Positions 23,060-36,957 of a stretch of DNA of 64,000 bases are shown here, piece after piece (within the stretch, counting starts at the first letter, position 1; every line of letters starts with the position of its first letter). The translations under genes and the position numbers were made by a program. This DNA comes from Triatoma infestans (Eukaryota > Arthropoda > Insecta > Hemiptera > Reduviidae), in NCBI GenBank assembly GCA_011037195.1, contig JAAEAF010003767.1, forward strand, positions 1-64,000, written 5' to 3'. The notes below the pieces were generated by a model. It did not search any database. It had not been told where the DNA came from and saw nothing but the letters and a program-made list of their open reading frames with translations.

Positions 23060-23815
23060 ATTCCTTGACTACGGTTTGAAACCTCTTGACAAACGATTCT
23101 ATAGAGCTGAATTTTCTTATGGATGGTGAACCTTTAGGGGCTGCTTTTCTCTATTAGACATTTGTTTTCCCTTTCTTCTGGGGATCGAGTGTGTAGAACT
23201 TCCAAACTTGGTATGATTTTTGTATTTAATAGTCATCTTCACTTATATTCTTCTTATTTTCAAGTTGAGAATTACTAACAACACTATTTGATGACGTATT
23301 TCCGGGATTAATATAAAGTCCTTGTTGAATGTTTTCAAGTGTAAATTATACTCTGTGGATTATTAATTTGTCATATCTCAGATATGCTACACAATTTTCT
23401 GTCCGGGCTTTTCTTAGAAAAGGTATTAATTTTCTTCTCCTAGCTCTTATCTCTTCCGGAAAATCGTCAGAGATACCAACTGATGTACCTTTAAATTTTT
23501 TGGCAGATTTAAATATTTCAATTTTAGTCTTGAAAATTTATAATTTAATTAAAATTTGTCTTTTCCCTATCAATTTACCCATATGAAAAACATAATTAAT
23601 ATCCCTTGGAACTATTGTAATTCCCATCTTCGTAGAAAACAGGCCCATAATTATTTGTATTAAATTACTTGCAGATTCATTTGGCTTTTCCTCAAGATTG
23701 AATATTATCAAGTTATTTTTTCTATCAACTGTTTTCTGTTTCTTAATTTCGACTTCAACCTCATCAAGTTTTTTAATTATATCAATTTGAGTCCTACAGT
23801 GTCTATGAACTAGTG
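23060..23815 (-). pseudogene. LINE ORF1 remnant, main part
   Basis: Minus-strand frames carry the features of an L1-like or insect LINE ORF1 RNA-binding domain: a charged coiled-coil end (IKKLDEVEVEIKKQK), NNLIIFNLEEK near 23715-23680, GKLIGKRQILIKL near 23575-23540, FKSAKKFKGTSVGISDDF, and EEIRARRRKL. A stop after the IKL block and a frameshift after ISDDF-EEIRARRRKLIPF break it. It directly precedes the ORF2 remnant, as expected for one element. Confidence 0.75.
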
Positions 23816-24160
23816 CACATCGCTCTCTGTTTAACTTTAAAATTAGTCAGTTTCTGTTAAATTTTAAAACTTCAAATTTGGCATTATTAGCGTGGTAGTG
23901 TTGTTGAATAAGTGTGTGAAAACACGACTGATTAACTTCAATACTTTTGATGATATGATTAATTACAGTTTTTATTAAAAATAAGAATTATTAAGATTAT
24001 TCTATAATGCTTTAAACAAACAGTAGTGGGGAGTGTGCTTGAAATTATAGGGGGTCTAGTTTACTTCACAACAAGCTTCTAAGAATACGAAATTCTCTTG
24101 GCTTTAAATTTTCAATTCAATTATTTGATCCTATTTCCAAATATTTAAAAAAAGAAAGAA

Positions 24161-24310
24161 ATGAAATTAGAAGATATTGCAGCTTTAATAAGAGAGCTTC
24201 AGGGCGATATTACAAAGAGCAATGAAGAATTTAAAGTATACAGGGAACAATTGGAGGAATCGAAGAAACGAATTTCTGCTTTGGAATGTACTCAAATTAC
24301 AAAGGAATAA
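24161..24310 (+). pseudogene. Inverted N-terminal piece of LINE ORF1
   Basis: A 49-codon frame starts MKLEDIAALIRELQGDI, is heptad-like, and ends after CTQITKE. This is the usual start of such ORF1 proteins, a short leader plus coiled coil. It lies in the opposite orientation to the rest of the element (20231-23815), with about 350 bp between, and therefore looks like a 5' inversion made during insertion. Confidence 0.6.
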
Positions 24311-25757
24311 CAACTTTATTTAACTAAAGATAGAAAAACGCTAAAGACTTTTGATATCTTGCTTCATTATGCCTCTCATCGATCATTTGCAGGCCTTCGC
24401 CCATCATCATAATCTTAAAATATAGTGAGATAAATACGACTAGAACTTTACAAAGTCGGCATAAATCTCATTTAGTGTGATTATTGACCTTCCTGTAATT
24501 ACTGACGTATAATAAAGCGGAAATTTACCGAGCGAAGAGTGGAGATTTTTACTGGTAGCGTGATGGAACTAGAGAATGATATATCTAGTTAGAACTCTTG
24601 CTCAAATGGCCTCTTGTTCTAAACGGCAGTGAGCTGGTGTGGTAACTTTGTGAATTACAAGGTTGATGTAGCTTCTTCAAGTTTTGTTTATTGACTGAAT
24701 GTTAATCTCTCAATTGTGGGGTTTTATTCAATTTCTCTTATTGGTAGAGAGAGATTGGCTGTAGAACTTGAAGCCCATTCGCCATAGATTGTAGAGGGCA
24801 TGAAAGAGGGTATAATTCGTCGTAGTTGGCCCGTCTTAGATGCTCAGTTGCAAATGGAACTGTTGAGCCCAGTTTTTGTTTAGCGAATTTGTTGGCAAAT
24901 TGACAAAATAACTCTAAAAAAAATGTAGCTTCTGAAAAGCGAGAAGGTATAATGTTCAATCATCCAACGTCTAATTTATATGTAAAAATTAAAGCAACTA
25001 AATTTTGGTAAAAACTCCTAGTTTTGAATGAAATTTATTAATTAGACTTAATATAATTTGCAGCAAGAAAAAAGTTTGCGAGTGTTTCACAAACGAGAAG
25101 TTTTGTAAATCAGGTAACCTAAATACCTCATTTTCAAAAATTTTTCACCATCACAAAGCTTCTTTTTAAAGAAGAAACTTAATATAATAAGGTATAATAA
25201 ACATTTAATAAGGTGATTCTGATGCTGATTTTAAATTTCACTAGCTGAAATATACTTATCTTTTGAATCTCTTTGTGAGATTCAAAATAAAACATTTGTT
25301 TATACAATTGTTATCATTTTTCAAGGCAAAAAAGGTTGTCTACATACATGTACATAGAAAAATATTGTGAATAGTATTTGCAGCTCTTATTCCTTTATTG
25401 TTTTTTTTTTAATCAATGTTTCAATATTTTTTAACTACGTAACTGGGTAATAAAACGTTAAATCACTTTAAAATTATAATGATTTGTTTTCTCTCTCACT
25501 TTTTTTTATTATATAATTCAAATGGATGAATATACAGATATTCTAAGGATTGTAAAATTGTTTTTCTTTATCTTTTCAATAAAGAATATAATGTATTTTA
25601 ACTTTGATTATTTTTTGGACTTCATAATATTTATCAAAATATATAAAGTATAAATATTATTTATAAAATTATTTATTTATTTATTGTCTTCAATTATTTA
25701 TTTAGACTTTTTACCATATGTTTTTACTCTACATATATTAAGTATGTTCATCTTTTC
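24311..25757. other. Unassigned DNA
   Basis: AT-rich with one moderate minus-strand frame, 24738-24959, that follows a good acceptor-like site (CGCTTTTCAG) near 24937. I found no matching donor and do not recognise the protein. Confidence 0.35.
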
Positions 25758-25773
25758 TTACTACTGCTCTAGG

Positions 25774-25967
25774 TGGGGCAGGTGTTGGTAAAGTGGTTAT
25801 GAGCATGGACTTCTAAGTGGAAGGACCCCAGTTCGAGTTCCGGGTATTACTGCTAAATTTTATATTGGTATGAAAAATGTTAATAGTAAAATAAGTCTTC
25901 CACCCCCGTTCACGACACCTGATTTGGTAGTTGGACGTTAAGCCCGCCTGAAAAAATAGGCTTTACT
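25774..25967 (+). mobile_element. tRNA-derived SINE with target-site duplication
   Basis: The 194-bp insert is flanked by 16-bp direct repeats ending in GCTCTAGG (25758-25773 and 25968-25983), 15 of 16 identical. Its head carries pol III promoter-like sequence: a box A-like TGGTAAAGTGGTTATGAGC near 25786 and a box B-like AGTTCGAGTTC near 25831. The region after box B ends in a GTTAAGCCCGCC-type tail and a short A run, as in many invertebrate SINEs. Confidence 0.8.
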
Positions 25968-25983
25968 TTACTATTGCTCTAGG

Positions 25984-26920
25984 AATTACTACGATCTGAT
26001 TAAAAATTTGCTAAATTGGACTTTCATCAAACATACATGTTCTGAGATAAACCCTGAGTAGAAAAAAGCATTTTTTAGGGAATGATCTTTGTGTTTAGTG
26101 TATGCAAGAACAAAACAATACCACGTTTCTTATTCTATTAGATATCTGCAGGGTATTAGCGTTCCATTAACTAGAATGTTTTGTTTTTTTCAGTTTTTCA
26201 TGATTTACTTCAATCTTAAAATATACTCGTAAATTAAACATACAGTTCTCAAAATTATAATTGACAAATTTTATAGTTAGTATACCAAATTTAATGACAT
26301 TCGTCCAAAACTGAAAAACTGTTCAGTAATAGCGCACTTTCGGTTTACTAATTTTCTTGAAACTCGGCATTTTAGCAATCTATTTATTTCTAATTAATTT
26401 TGTTTTGATGATAGAATTGTATAATCAACTATGATAGAACTTTAGAAGAAGCTATAACCCCTCCCACTCCCATAAAAGTGCCCTTAAATGAATTTTCCCA
26501 GAAAAATGTTTTAAATAAATGATGTAGATCTTTGCATGTTTAGTTTATATTACAAGTTTCAAGAAAATCGACGGAGCCATTTTTGAGAAAACTCGCGAAA
26601 ATTGAAAAAATGATTTGGTAAGTTGGTAAAGTAAACGCACTTCCGGTTATCCGAATTTTTTCGAATTCGGAATTTCAACAACATATTCCATTCTAATTAA
26701 CATTACTTAGATGGCAGAAATGTCTAATAAACTGAAATAGCACTTCAGATGAAAACCTAACCGCACCCATCCCCCAGAAGTACCATTAAATGAATTTTCC
26801 CAGAGAAATGTTTCAAATAAAAGTTGTAGTTGTTAGTATGTGTTGTTGATATACCAAGTTTGAAGAAAATCGTTGGAGCCATTTTTGAGAAAATCGCAAA
26901 AACGTAAAAAAAACAAATAG
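25984..26920. other. Repeat-like non-coding DNA left of U2
   Basis: Two diverged tandem copies of one block can be seen. Each contains an AAGAAAATCGNNGGAGCC-type core, near 26561-26579 and 26862-26880, followed by TTTTTGAGAAAA. Each is followed by an ACTTCCGGTT sequence, near 26640 and 26930. The block continues into the tail repeat at the start of U2 and probably into sequence left of the window in U1. Confidence 0.5.
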
Positions 26921-27190
26921 TAAAGTGGTACTTCCGGTTGAGGAATTTTGACAGATGACCCACTGTCGCATCCCATGGTGATAAGTAAACGGAATATCAA
27001 GTTCGAACTTTCTCCGATTTTTCGTTTTTGATCTATGCTGTTCACACACACACACACACACACAATTTGCTAAAAACTATTTTTTTCGACTCGGGGGACC
27101 TCAAAACGGATATTTCCGGTGAAAACTCGATATCGAAAATTTGGCACGATTACAATACTTCCTCTTACGAGGAGTAAGAGAAAGTAAAAA
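26921..27190 (+). repeat. Retroelement tail-like repeat with hairpin, U2
   Basis: Counterpart of 1-275, with a longer CA tract (27042-27064) and the terminal hairpin at 27162-27180. Confidence 0.5.
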
Positions 27191-29116
27191 TAGGATAAAC
27201 CATGCTATACACTAAAACTTAAAATCTTACAATGATCACACTTTATTTACTTGATATTCCCTATATCTGCGAGATGAAAACACGAACGTCTATATTCTCT
27301 GACTTCCTTACTAGATACAGCATTGACATAGCATGTATTACTGAAACACATCTTACCTCTAGTGACCGACTTAAAATATCAGGATACATCTCCTACCGAA
27401 CTGATAGACAGACTCGTGTAGCTTCAGGTGGAGTCGCCCTCTGTGTGAAATGAAGCTTGAAACATAGAGAATTTCTTCTACCTCCACTATATAATCTTGA
27501 GGCTGTTTCTATCCAAGTGATTACACACACTGGACCACTAACAATCATATCTGCTTACCTAAGACCAAATACTAGACTTCAGCAAGACGAGCTACAACTA
27601 ATCTTTACACAAAACAGTACACTATTACTTGGAGACCTTAACAGTATACACACATACTGGGGATGTCGTGCGACCAATAACAACGGAACTCGACTATTGA
27701 CAGCAACGGACAACTTAAATATTCTAATTTCAGCCCCATTTTACCCCACTCAGCGTAACTACCACCCTGACATACTGGATATCGCACTATCACTTAATAT
27801 TAATACACCTATATATTTGGACTCCCTTGACGAACTGGACTCTGATCACCTTCCTGTACTCTGCAGGTTTCACTCCATATACAATTCAATGAGCAGCCAC
27901 CGAAATTAATCCTGGAAAAGTAGAATGGGAAACCTTCAGACTTGACATAAACAAACTACTGGCAATACCGACACATTACGGAGCCCCAAACGATATCGAC
28001 ACTTCATTGGATATATTCAGACAGACAATATATACAGCTGTACATAACTCCACCTACAAAAGACAAAATAACATTAGACAAAAGCAGTTGCCTTTACATG
28101 TTCTCAGTTTAATACATGAAAAAAACAGAATTCGCAAGCTTTGGCAGAGAACTAGGAACTCCACAGATAAAACACACACTTCAATCGACTAACAAGACAA
28201 ATTAAATGGGAACTTGACAATCACAGAATCTCTAAATACAGATCTTTGTTAGAAGGAATAACGCCAGGTGACTCTTGTCTCTGGAAAGAAACAAAAAGAC
28301 TACTGAACGAACATTACCCGATTCCTCCACTGATTACAAGAAATGGCGTGGCAACAAGTGATGAGGAAAAGTGCGAAGCAATAGCTACTCATCTCGAAGA
28401 AAAATTCACTCTAACTGACCAGAGTGTCGTCACTGATGAAGACATTAACAACGAACTACAACAACCTCACCATACGACAGAAATTCCTGTCTTACACACT
28501 TCTCCATCTGAAATATTTACCATAATAAACGGACTTCCCCCAATAAAAGCTCCCGCAGACGACCTAATCCCAAATACTATATTAAAAAATCTGCCTTGGA
28601 AAAGTATCGCCTTCCTAACTGGGGTCTTTAATGCATGCCTTCGATTAGGATATTTCCCAAAAATTGGAAGAATGCAATTGTAATAGTTTTTCACAAATCT
28701 GGTAAGCCTAAAAGCGATCCCAACAGTTACCGACCGATCAGCCTCCTAAACTCCCTTTCGAAAATACTTGAAAAAATTATATACAAAAGACTGATAAAAC
28801 ACTTGACTGACACAAACAAAATTCCGCTTCATCGATTTGGATTCGAACGAAAACACTCTCCAGTACATCAAATTAAAAGAGTTACAGAACACATTATACA
28901 CAAATTTGAAGAAAGAAAATACACGGCAGCGATATTTCTAGAGTAGCGGCCGCATTTGACACAGTTTGGCACTACTTTACAAACTCAGAAACACAAACGC
29001 ACCTGACTATATTACCAAAATTATAACATCTTCTTTACAAGACAGAACAATCCAGGTAAGACTCAACAACACATAAAGTACTAGACGACAAATTCACGCA
29101 GGACAACCACAAGCGG
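27191..29116 (+). pseudogene. Jockey-like LINE remnant (endonuclease and RT), U2
   Basis: The endonuclease frame reads across the site where U1 has its extra segment (27232-27453), then meets a TGA at about 27451 where U1 has AGA; it continues at 27457-27909 through LLGDLNSIH to DSDHLPVLC. The RT pieces are 28246-28683 and 28635-28946, with the same one-base shift before motif A (AAAFDTVWH near 28946-28972) as in U1. The element ends at 29116, where repeat S starts. Confidence 0.8.
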
Positions 29117-30096
29117 AAGAGCAGGGCAAGACCCCCCCTCCCAAGAAGTGGCTATTTTATTTCACCTACGAACTCACACATTGTACTCTTTACTTACGAT
29201 TATATGCTGTACCTAATACTTACCATAATGACATGCTTGGTAGACACACAGATCTAGGCTTCTTCCCATTGTCTACATAAGTGAACATCCACATCGACAT
29301 AAGGGACACTGCTGGCGGCAACATTTGAAGAGTTTTCTGCGGCTTTCGACACTTCCAAAAAATAGAAGTTTAAGTATTGAAAAAAGTACAAGCTTTTCAT
29401 GCTACAATGTCCCTATAAATTGGAAGTAAATAAAGAATAACAGAACTTCATAGTAAAGTTCAAATAATAAATAATATAAACAATATGTTTAGTTAACAAA
29501 GTACGTATAGACTGTCTTCTTTCGCATGCTGAAATAAAAGATCTCCTGAGCTCCTTTCAATAAGGTAGATCAACAAGCAAATGTTGTCACTTCATCTACC
29601 ACATAAAATTACTGCAGTTTTTAAAAATTTGCAGATATCAAGATGTAGGTTAAAAACAGATGGAAAATAAATTAATATTTTTGACAGCAAGAAACCAGCA
29701 TTACATATAGATGCAAGGAAGTGAAACAACTGTGCGCATATAAAATGCACAATTTTAAACGTGTAAATTCATAATATTATACATGAAGCATAATATTTGA
29801 AAAAAAAAAAAATGGGCAAAGATAAATGTTAATTTACTTTCTCTATTCGAAATTTCCTGGTAATGTTATTTTTGCAAATTATGTTTAGCAATTGCAAGAT
29901 CTGTAAAGTATGTTACTCGCGTGATTTGTGCTTGAATGAAAAAATAGACAGTACTTAAACCAGTTTGGCGCCCTTGACTGCCATGTAAGTACCAAACACT
30001 TCGCCGAAGACATTCTTCCAAGGAACGCAAAAAGTATGTCTGTTAGAAGTAAATTAAACTATTAATTTAATCGTAATAAATGATCGAATAAATCAT
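29117..30096. repeat. Repeat S, U2 copy
   Basis: This copy keeps the roughly 110 bp near 29827-29940 that U1's S lacks, so it is the better guide to the ancestral S. Confidence 0.8.
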
Positions 30097-32995
30097 GATC
30101 AATAAAGAAGTTTGCTTTTGACATTTAAATCTTTCAATTAATACCAGGAATTTGTTCAATTGTAATATGTTTAGTATTCTATAATTAGTGTCTACGAGTT
30201 TTATTCATTAGAAAAATTACAATTTAAATAATTCATTAGTATAGTTTTATTTATAAGACTTTACTTACATTAATATGTGCATGACATGAATGTGTAAGCT
30301 GAAAAGTGATAAATTAACTTGTAAGAGGAGGAAACAAAATCCATCTTTCATTTAGAAGCCTCGCTAATTTATAACGAATCATTGCTGTAATAAACCATAT
30401 CTAGTAAACTCACTTATCACCAGAAGGCAAAAAATTTGCAAAAATGTTTGTAAATAGAAGTTTTTTCTTTGATCGCTCCTCTCATAAATTTACTTAAATC
30501 AACACGATTGTTAAGTTAAACCCTTCATTTTCATAATGAATGTTAAATTGGGGATCAATAAATATCAAAATTACTTTTTAAAGTAATCTCATTAGTTCTA
30601 AACTTCCCAATTTTTTTATTTATCTGACATTGTATTGTACTCGGCAACTAAACTTTTCCGAAACTGAGCACAAAGATTTTTTTTCATTACTACAATAACT
30701 TTGATTTACAATAGATTATTTTTATTTATTATTAGAAAGAGGCTAGATTTATTAAATGACATTAGTAAAAGCTTTTTTCTTATCTTTTTTTCATAGTATG
30801 GGAAAATAACATGCGAAAAATTTGATTTAATTGTCTGAAATTTATTGTTAGAAGCCTCTCTATTGGTATGTTATTTGGTAAATAAGACATTATAAAATAA
30901 ATCAATATTCACAATGAATAAAAAAGCAATTATCAGGAACGCTAAATTATAATAGTCAAATTAATAGCAAGTTTTTATTACTTTTTATTTTTTAATCTTA
31001 TTTTAGAATAAGAGGTACATGTTGTATATACATAAAAACAAGGCAGGTAAAAATATTGACAAACATTGCGTAAATAATACGACGAATAATGCATAAGACA
31101 TGCAATATTTCATTTATTAACAACAAATTGAAATTAATATTAAAATCATTTCAGTTTATGACTTTTAGATCTTTATATGTACATAAATAAAATAACTCTG
31201 GTAAATTAAAAGAAAATTAATTTGGATACTAATTAACAGATTGAGAATTCTCATAATAATGGGCATTTTCTCCTTCCATAAAATAAGTTATAGCGTTTCA
31301 TGAATTATATGTAGAACCTGTAATGTGTATTCATTAAAATATTGGAACATTAGATTACGCTGTGATAATTTAACTGAATCCTTGGCCCTAAATGGGCTAT
31401 TGTGCCAACAGTTCAGTTTAGTTCAATGTAAATGATTTATTGAAAGCTGTTGCGAAGGAAAACATCTCTGTGTGTGTAAATAAGGTATATGTCGATAGTA
31501 AGGTAAAAAGGGATAAAATTGAATACTATGATTTCTTCTTTTTCTTCTTCATTTGCTTTTTTTTACTTCTGCTTGTTTTCTTTTTATTGCTAGTCTTCTT
31601 CTTTACGCTGAACTTAACAGGTTTAGATCTGATGATCTTCTGTATAAAAAAATATTATTTTTAATATTTAGATTCTGACTAACATCGGGTTTAGCATTCT
31701 CCTATACCACAATCGAACAATCCAGCCTATCCATTCACTTATTGTTAGATTTGTAGGGAGAGTTTGGCTATAAAGTCTACCTATTGCAACTAAAATATCT
31801 ACTGTAGCTCACTGGGTTGCCAGTACATAGAATATGGTCGTTTGTAAAATGTTAATTTTAAGAGTGATGAGGTGCGAGATTATGAGTTAGAGTTTATTTG
31901 TAGTTAGCTAGCTAAAATCGTTGCACTCATCAACTATCTCTTGGAGGCCATGTGTATTTTGTGAGAGTGTTAAGAAAAATTGAGATTTGAGAGAAATAGA
32001 ACTGAAAAAAAAAATTGTAAGAAAGCCGTACGCTCGCCCATATTAGTTTTTAAAATTTTTCGCTCGAACCAGCTTTTAAAATTCCCAAGTTGTTTAAAAT
32101 TATTAATATTAATAAATAATTGTTTTCATTCATGATATAGTTTGAATAGATCAATATCAATTTTTTCTAAAATGAAATTATATTTAAAAATTTTCCACGC
32201 GAATTCTGTAGAAGGCTTTGATGCAGTTTCGAAGGACAAATCTTAGTTGACAGAAGGGCATCATGGCAATAAAGTAAAAGAAAAAGACCCGATTATATCT
32301 TGCAATATTGAAAATACGATTTGGAACTTTTAGAGATTTGGAACTTTTTTTATTTACGATATTATATTTGTAATATAACATGTAAAAAAATACTAATTAA
32401 TAAACAAATGGCTTACAACAGATAAAATGCTGCAGACAAACTCGTTTCTTTTTCTAGATTCAATTTTAGTCCAACTTATCGCAATTTTTCCAAAACAAGT
32501 TTGTGGAAATGAAGATGTCCTTCAAATGTCTGTTATAGCTATGACGATATTATGTAATAGGCAATGGAACGTGGACAAGAACGGGTGTTATGGTATAAGC
32601 AATCTCTTCTTTTTTTTGTTAGAAATTAATATATCCAGGATTAATTTCAGTATGGCCACCATTTATAGAATTTTTTATTTTATAAAAGTTGAAGATAGCT
32701 TTCCAGTCATCTGATAAAATAGAATAAAATCCTCGACTTCAAGGATGAAAAGGTCTGAGTTCGTGCAATAATTCACTTCACTTTTAAAGAAATTATTTAC
32801 AGAAAAGAAATCAAGATACATAAACCAAGATATAGATAGATAATTGAAAATTTAAAGAAAAAAATTTTAAACAAGCAAAGCTACATACAACATTTCTAGG
32901 TAGCAGCGGAGTGTCCCTACTTCATCAAACTTAGCTCTCGTACTGGCACGAGCGCTTTTATGCACCACTCCATATTGGTTATACCTCTCCACCCT
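30097..32995. other. Unassigned DNA with small conserved features, U2
   Basis: Counterpart of 3321-6709. It contains the Lys/Ser-rich minus-strand frame at 31526-31639 (long form, CAA in place of the U1 stop) and the second gypsy RT fragment at about 32429-32606. The tryptophan-rich frame is mostly deleted at 31674. Confidence 0.5.
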
Positions 32996-35025
32996 TTACC
33001 ATAAATGCTGAGGCTTTGGTTTCCAGAAGAGACACGTGAGAGACCCTACTAGTTTGCTGACGTCACACTCAAAACCAAAGGTATTTATGGAATTGAGTTC
33101 CAATATGCGGAATGGATCTTCAAATTTGGGCGTTAGCTTACTAGCGAAACCACGGTCGCGAGCAGATAATAAATGCGATCTTTTAATGTCTAGTTTTTTA
33201 CTTTCTCTTACTCCTAGTAAGAGGAAGTATTGTAATCGTGTCAAATTTTTTTTAAATGTTAGTTTTTTTTGTTTTTACATAACAAGTAAATCTGTTTATT
33301 TTCTGTACCAAACGCATGTAACATGTAAAATTTTTGCATAAATACATATTATTATTATTATTAGTTTTTTTTACGACGATTAAAATAATGGCTTTGTCGA
33401 GCTGATGCTCGTGGTGGTTTAGACTCCACTACCAATCTTAACACTATTAATTTCTTAATGTGATCTATCCAGACACCAGGATCTAATTTTTTCATGGATT
33501 TGTATACTTTTGATGATCCATTTTCCCTCAGTAAACTCTGATGTGGTTTAACTTTTTGGCATACTAGGCATCATTAAATATATTTACTGATATCGGCTTT
33601 ATACCTGGCTAATGTATAAACGAGATATACGGTACAAATTTTCCTCCTGACCAAAGTGAAGCACCGGGACGATCGTAGCTCATATAGAGAATGTGGTGAC
33701 TTAATCCATTGGGATTTCTGATATGGAGCAATCTGTAGACTACTTGACTTATCAGGCAATACAAATATGCTCACTCAATTTTCCAGTACGGTAAGTCTTT
33801 TGGCCTTTGCCATACTAGCTCCATTTTGACTTTGTATCAGCTGACAAGGACAATCCAGGACATGGTGTGCTGAACCCTTGCGGGTAATAATATATTGGTA
33901 ACTATGACGTTCTAGATCCTACCGTCATGATTTACCTGCTGCCTTGAGGTTGTTGAGACATTTCAGACTGGCATGTTGTGTAATGAATGTGAAATGTTAA
34001 GGCCTAAATTTTCGTACTGCCCATATAATGGTAGTCAGTCCTTCTCGGTTACATTGTAATTATTCGCTGCTTTCGTTAGGTCTCAGCGTAAGCAATCCCT
34101 TTTTCGAGGTTGAAATGTTGTGAATAGAACCCAACTGAGATCGCGGAAAACTGACATCATTTTGTACAACAAATGGCTGGGTAAAGTCGACCCTGGCCAG
34201 AACCGGCTCTGAAATAAGGATCTTCTTAATTTCTTCTAACGAACTGTCTTGGGCTATGTACTAGATATAAGGTTTATCTGTCTTCACTAATTCAGTCATT
34301 GGACTGATATGATCAGCAAAATTAGATATGAATCTGCGAAGAAATATGCTATACCGATTAGTCTCGCAAGTTCTTGAATATTTTTGGGTGTTCGATTCTG
34401 AAGCAAGGGCTCGATCCCTTGTGGGTCTATTTGTAGTAGATGTTCGTGTATTAAGAACCTAGATATGGGATTTCGCTGCAGACAAATTCGTTTTTTTCCT
34501 AGATTCAATTTTAGTCCAACTTGTCGCAATTTTTTCATAACAAGTTTGAGGTAATGAGGATGTTCTTCAAATGTTTTTATAGCTACGACGATGTTATCTA
34601 GATAGGCAAAGCAACGTGGGCAAGAACGGGTGTTATGGTATAAGCAATCTCTGGAATGTTGTGAAGCGGTGTACAGTTCAGAATGTAGTCTCTTGAATTG
34701 AACAATCCACGACTTAATACTATAAAGGCAGTAATTTCCTTCGATTGTTTCGACAGAGGAATTTGATGATAGGCTAGATCAACCTTTAAGAGATATTGCT
34801 GAACTAGCAGCTTTGTAATCCCAATAGACATCTCAGTGCAGGTCGCAGTGGAATGAGGCGTTATCCTCCCCTTTTCAATCTAGTAGCTATGCAATATTGG
34901 ATAGGGTATATACATCCGTTTTTGTACTGGAATAATCTTGCGAAGGTCCTACAAAATCGATACTTTCTATTCGGTTTTTAACCATTACCACAGGACTTGG
35001 TCGTACTAAAGCGAGCGCATTTATG
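32996..35025 (-). pseudogene. Ty3/gypsy-like pol remnant, U2
   Basis: It has the same domain pieces, the same YLDN box and the same missing integrase core as U1. The integrase C-terminus is at 32996-33190, RT pieces are at 34296-34538 and 34598-34831. Confidence 0.85.
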
Positions 35026-35157
35026 CCACCTAAACACACTTAGTCACAATGTATGATACGGTTAATTTGATAAATTGATTATTATTACTATTATTGTATT
35101 TTAGCTAGGGTTGGTTATATATTTGATATCACCTCTACATGTATGTGTTGTTTATGT

Positions 35158-36197
35158 AAGAGCAGGGCAAGGCCCTCTCCCAAGAAGTGGCTATTTTATT
35201 TTACCTACGAACTTACACATTGTGCTCTTTACTTACGATTATATGCTGCACCTAATAGTTACCATAATGACATGCTTGGGAGACACACAGATCTAGGCTT
35301 CTTCCCATTGTCTATATAAGTGAACATCCACATCGACATAAGGGGTGACACTGCTGGCGGCAATATTTGAAGAGTTTTCTGCGGCTTTCGACACTTCCAA
35401 GAAATAGAAGTTTAAGTATTGAAAAAAGTACAAGCTTTTCATGCTACAATGTCCCTATAAATTGGAAGTAAATAAAGAATAACAAAACTTCAAAGTAAAG
35501 TTCAGATAATAAATAATATATACAATATGTGTAGTTAACAAAGTACATATAGACTGTCTTCTTTCGCATGCTGAAATAAAAGATCTCCTGAGCTCCTTTC
35601 AATAAGGTAGATCAACAAGCAAATGTTGTCAGTTCATCTACCACATAAAATTTAAAAAAAACAATATAAACACTGAACTGCAGTTTTTAAAAATTTGCAG
35701 ATACCAAGATGTAGGTTAAAAACAGTTTGTTTAAAAATAAATTAATATTTTTGACAGCAAGGAACAAGCATGACACACAGATGCAAGGAAGTGAAACAAC
35801 TGTGCGCATATAAAATGCACATTATGCACAATTTTAAACGTGTAAATTCAAAATATTATAAATGAAGGAAATATTTGAATATATAAATATTATAAATATT
35901 TGAAAAAAAAGGAGCAAAGATAAATGTTAATTTACTTTCACTATCCAAAATTTCCTGGTAATGTTATTTTTGCAAATTTTGTTTAGTGATTGCAAGATCT
36001 CTAAAGTATGTTACTCGCGTGATTTGTGCTTGAATGAAAAAATAGACAGTACTACTTAAACCAGTTTGGCGCCCTTGACTACCATGTAAGTACCAAACAT
36101 TTCGCCGAAGACATTCTTTCAAGGAACTCAAAAAGTATGTCTGTTAGAAGTAAATTACACTATTAATTTAATCGTATTAAATGATCGAATAAATCAT
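35158..36197. repeat. Repeat S', U2 copy
   Basis: Counterpart of 8873-9912, with two fewer C residues in the C-run near 35172. Confidence 0.8.
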
Positions 36198-36957
36198 TAC
36201 GTGTGCAATCTAAATTTGATCTCGACTCAAGATTAGTTTTTAATTCAAAATAATCCCATTTGACGAACACAGCATACTTTCCAAAATAATGTAAAAATGG
36301 TCATTTATTAAGGAAATTTTATATAAGTATTCAACAACGGCGTTATTGTATACAATTTTCGCTCCTGGTACTACTTCAAGGAATGTAGGAAAGGCTTGTT
36401 AACATTATCATCTTATTGTACTAAATGCTTTCCCCATTTCTATTAAACAAAACTATTTCTGAAAATGCACACTTATTATTTTTGGAAAAATTTTAAGTTC
36501 TAAACAAAACTTAAATTCTATCTGTCGAGAAAAGGATTATGTAGAAAATTGAAAATATATGTAATGCTTAATAAAATTCACCGAAATACTTTATATTTTT
36601 GGTAATTACAGTTTAATGAATTTACTTATTAAACACAAATTTATATTTTTGTTTAAGTTGTTGCTTAAACATGACTTATATTGTCCAACTTTTTTAAAAT
36701 ATATTTTGAAACAAGAAAAAATTTTGTACATAGTAAAACAGAGAAGAAACAGACAATAAACAATTGTTACCTGAAAATAGTAAAAAATTGGGACTAAAAT
36801 CGATCTTATGATAATTTACATATTTACAAATAGAGATTCATTCCTTTTGAATAATACAAAGCCTACTCATAAACGGCAATGTGTTTTGAGCATAACAAAC
36901 ACCTCATCGTATCAACCTTTCATAATAAACATCTTAATATATATTATAGATAATTAT
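36198..36957. other. 3' flank of exon A, U2
   Basis: Shortened relative to U1 near 36620 and again near 36720. Confidence 0.4.

Noticed and set aside
24738..24959. Minus-strand frame as an upstream cytoplasmic exon of the receptor
   Set aside because: It has a good acceptor, but no donor in the required phase and no recognisable signalling motif.
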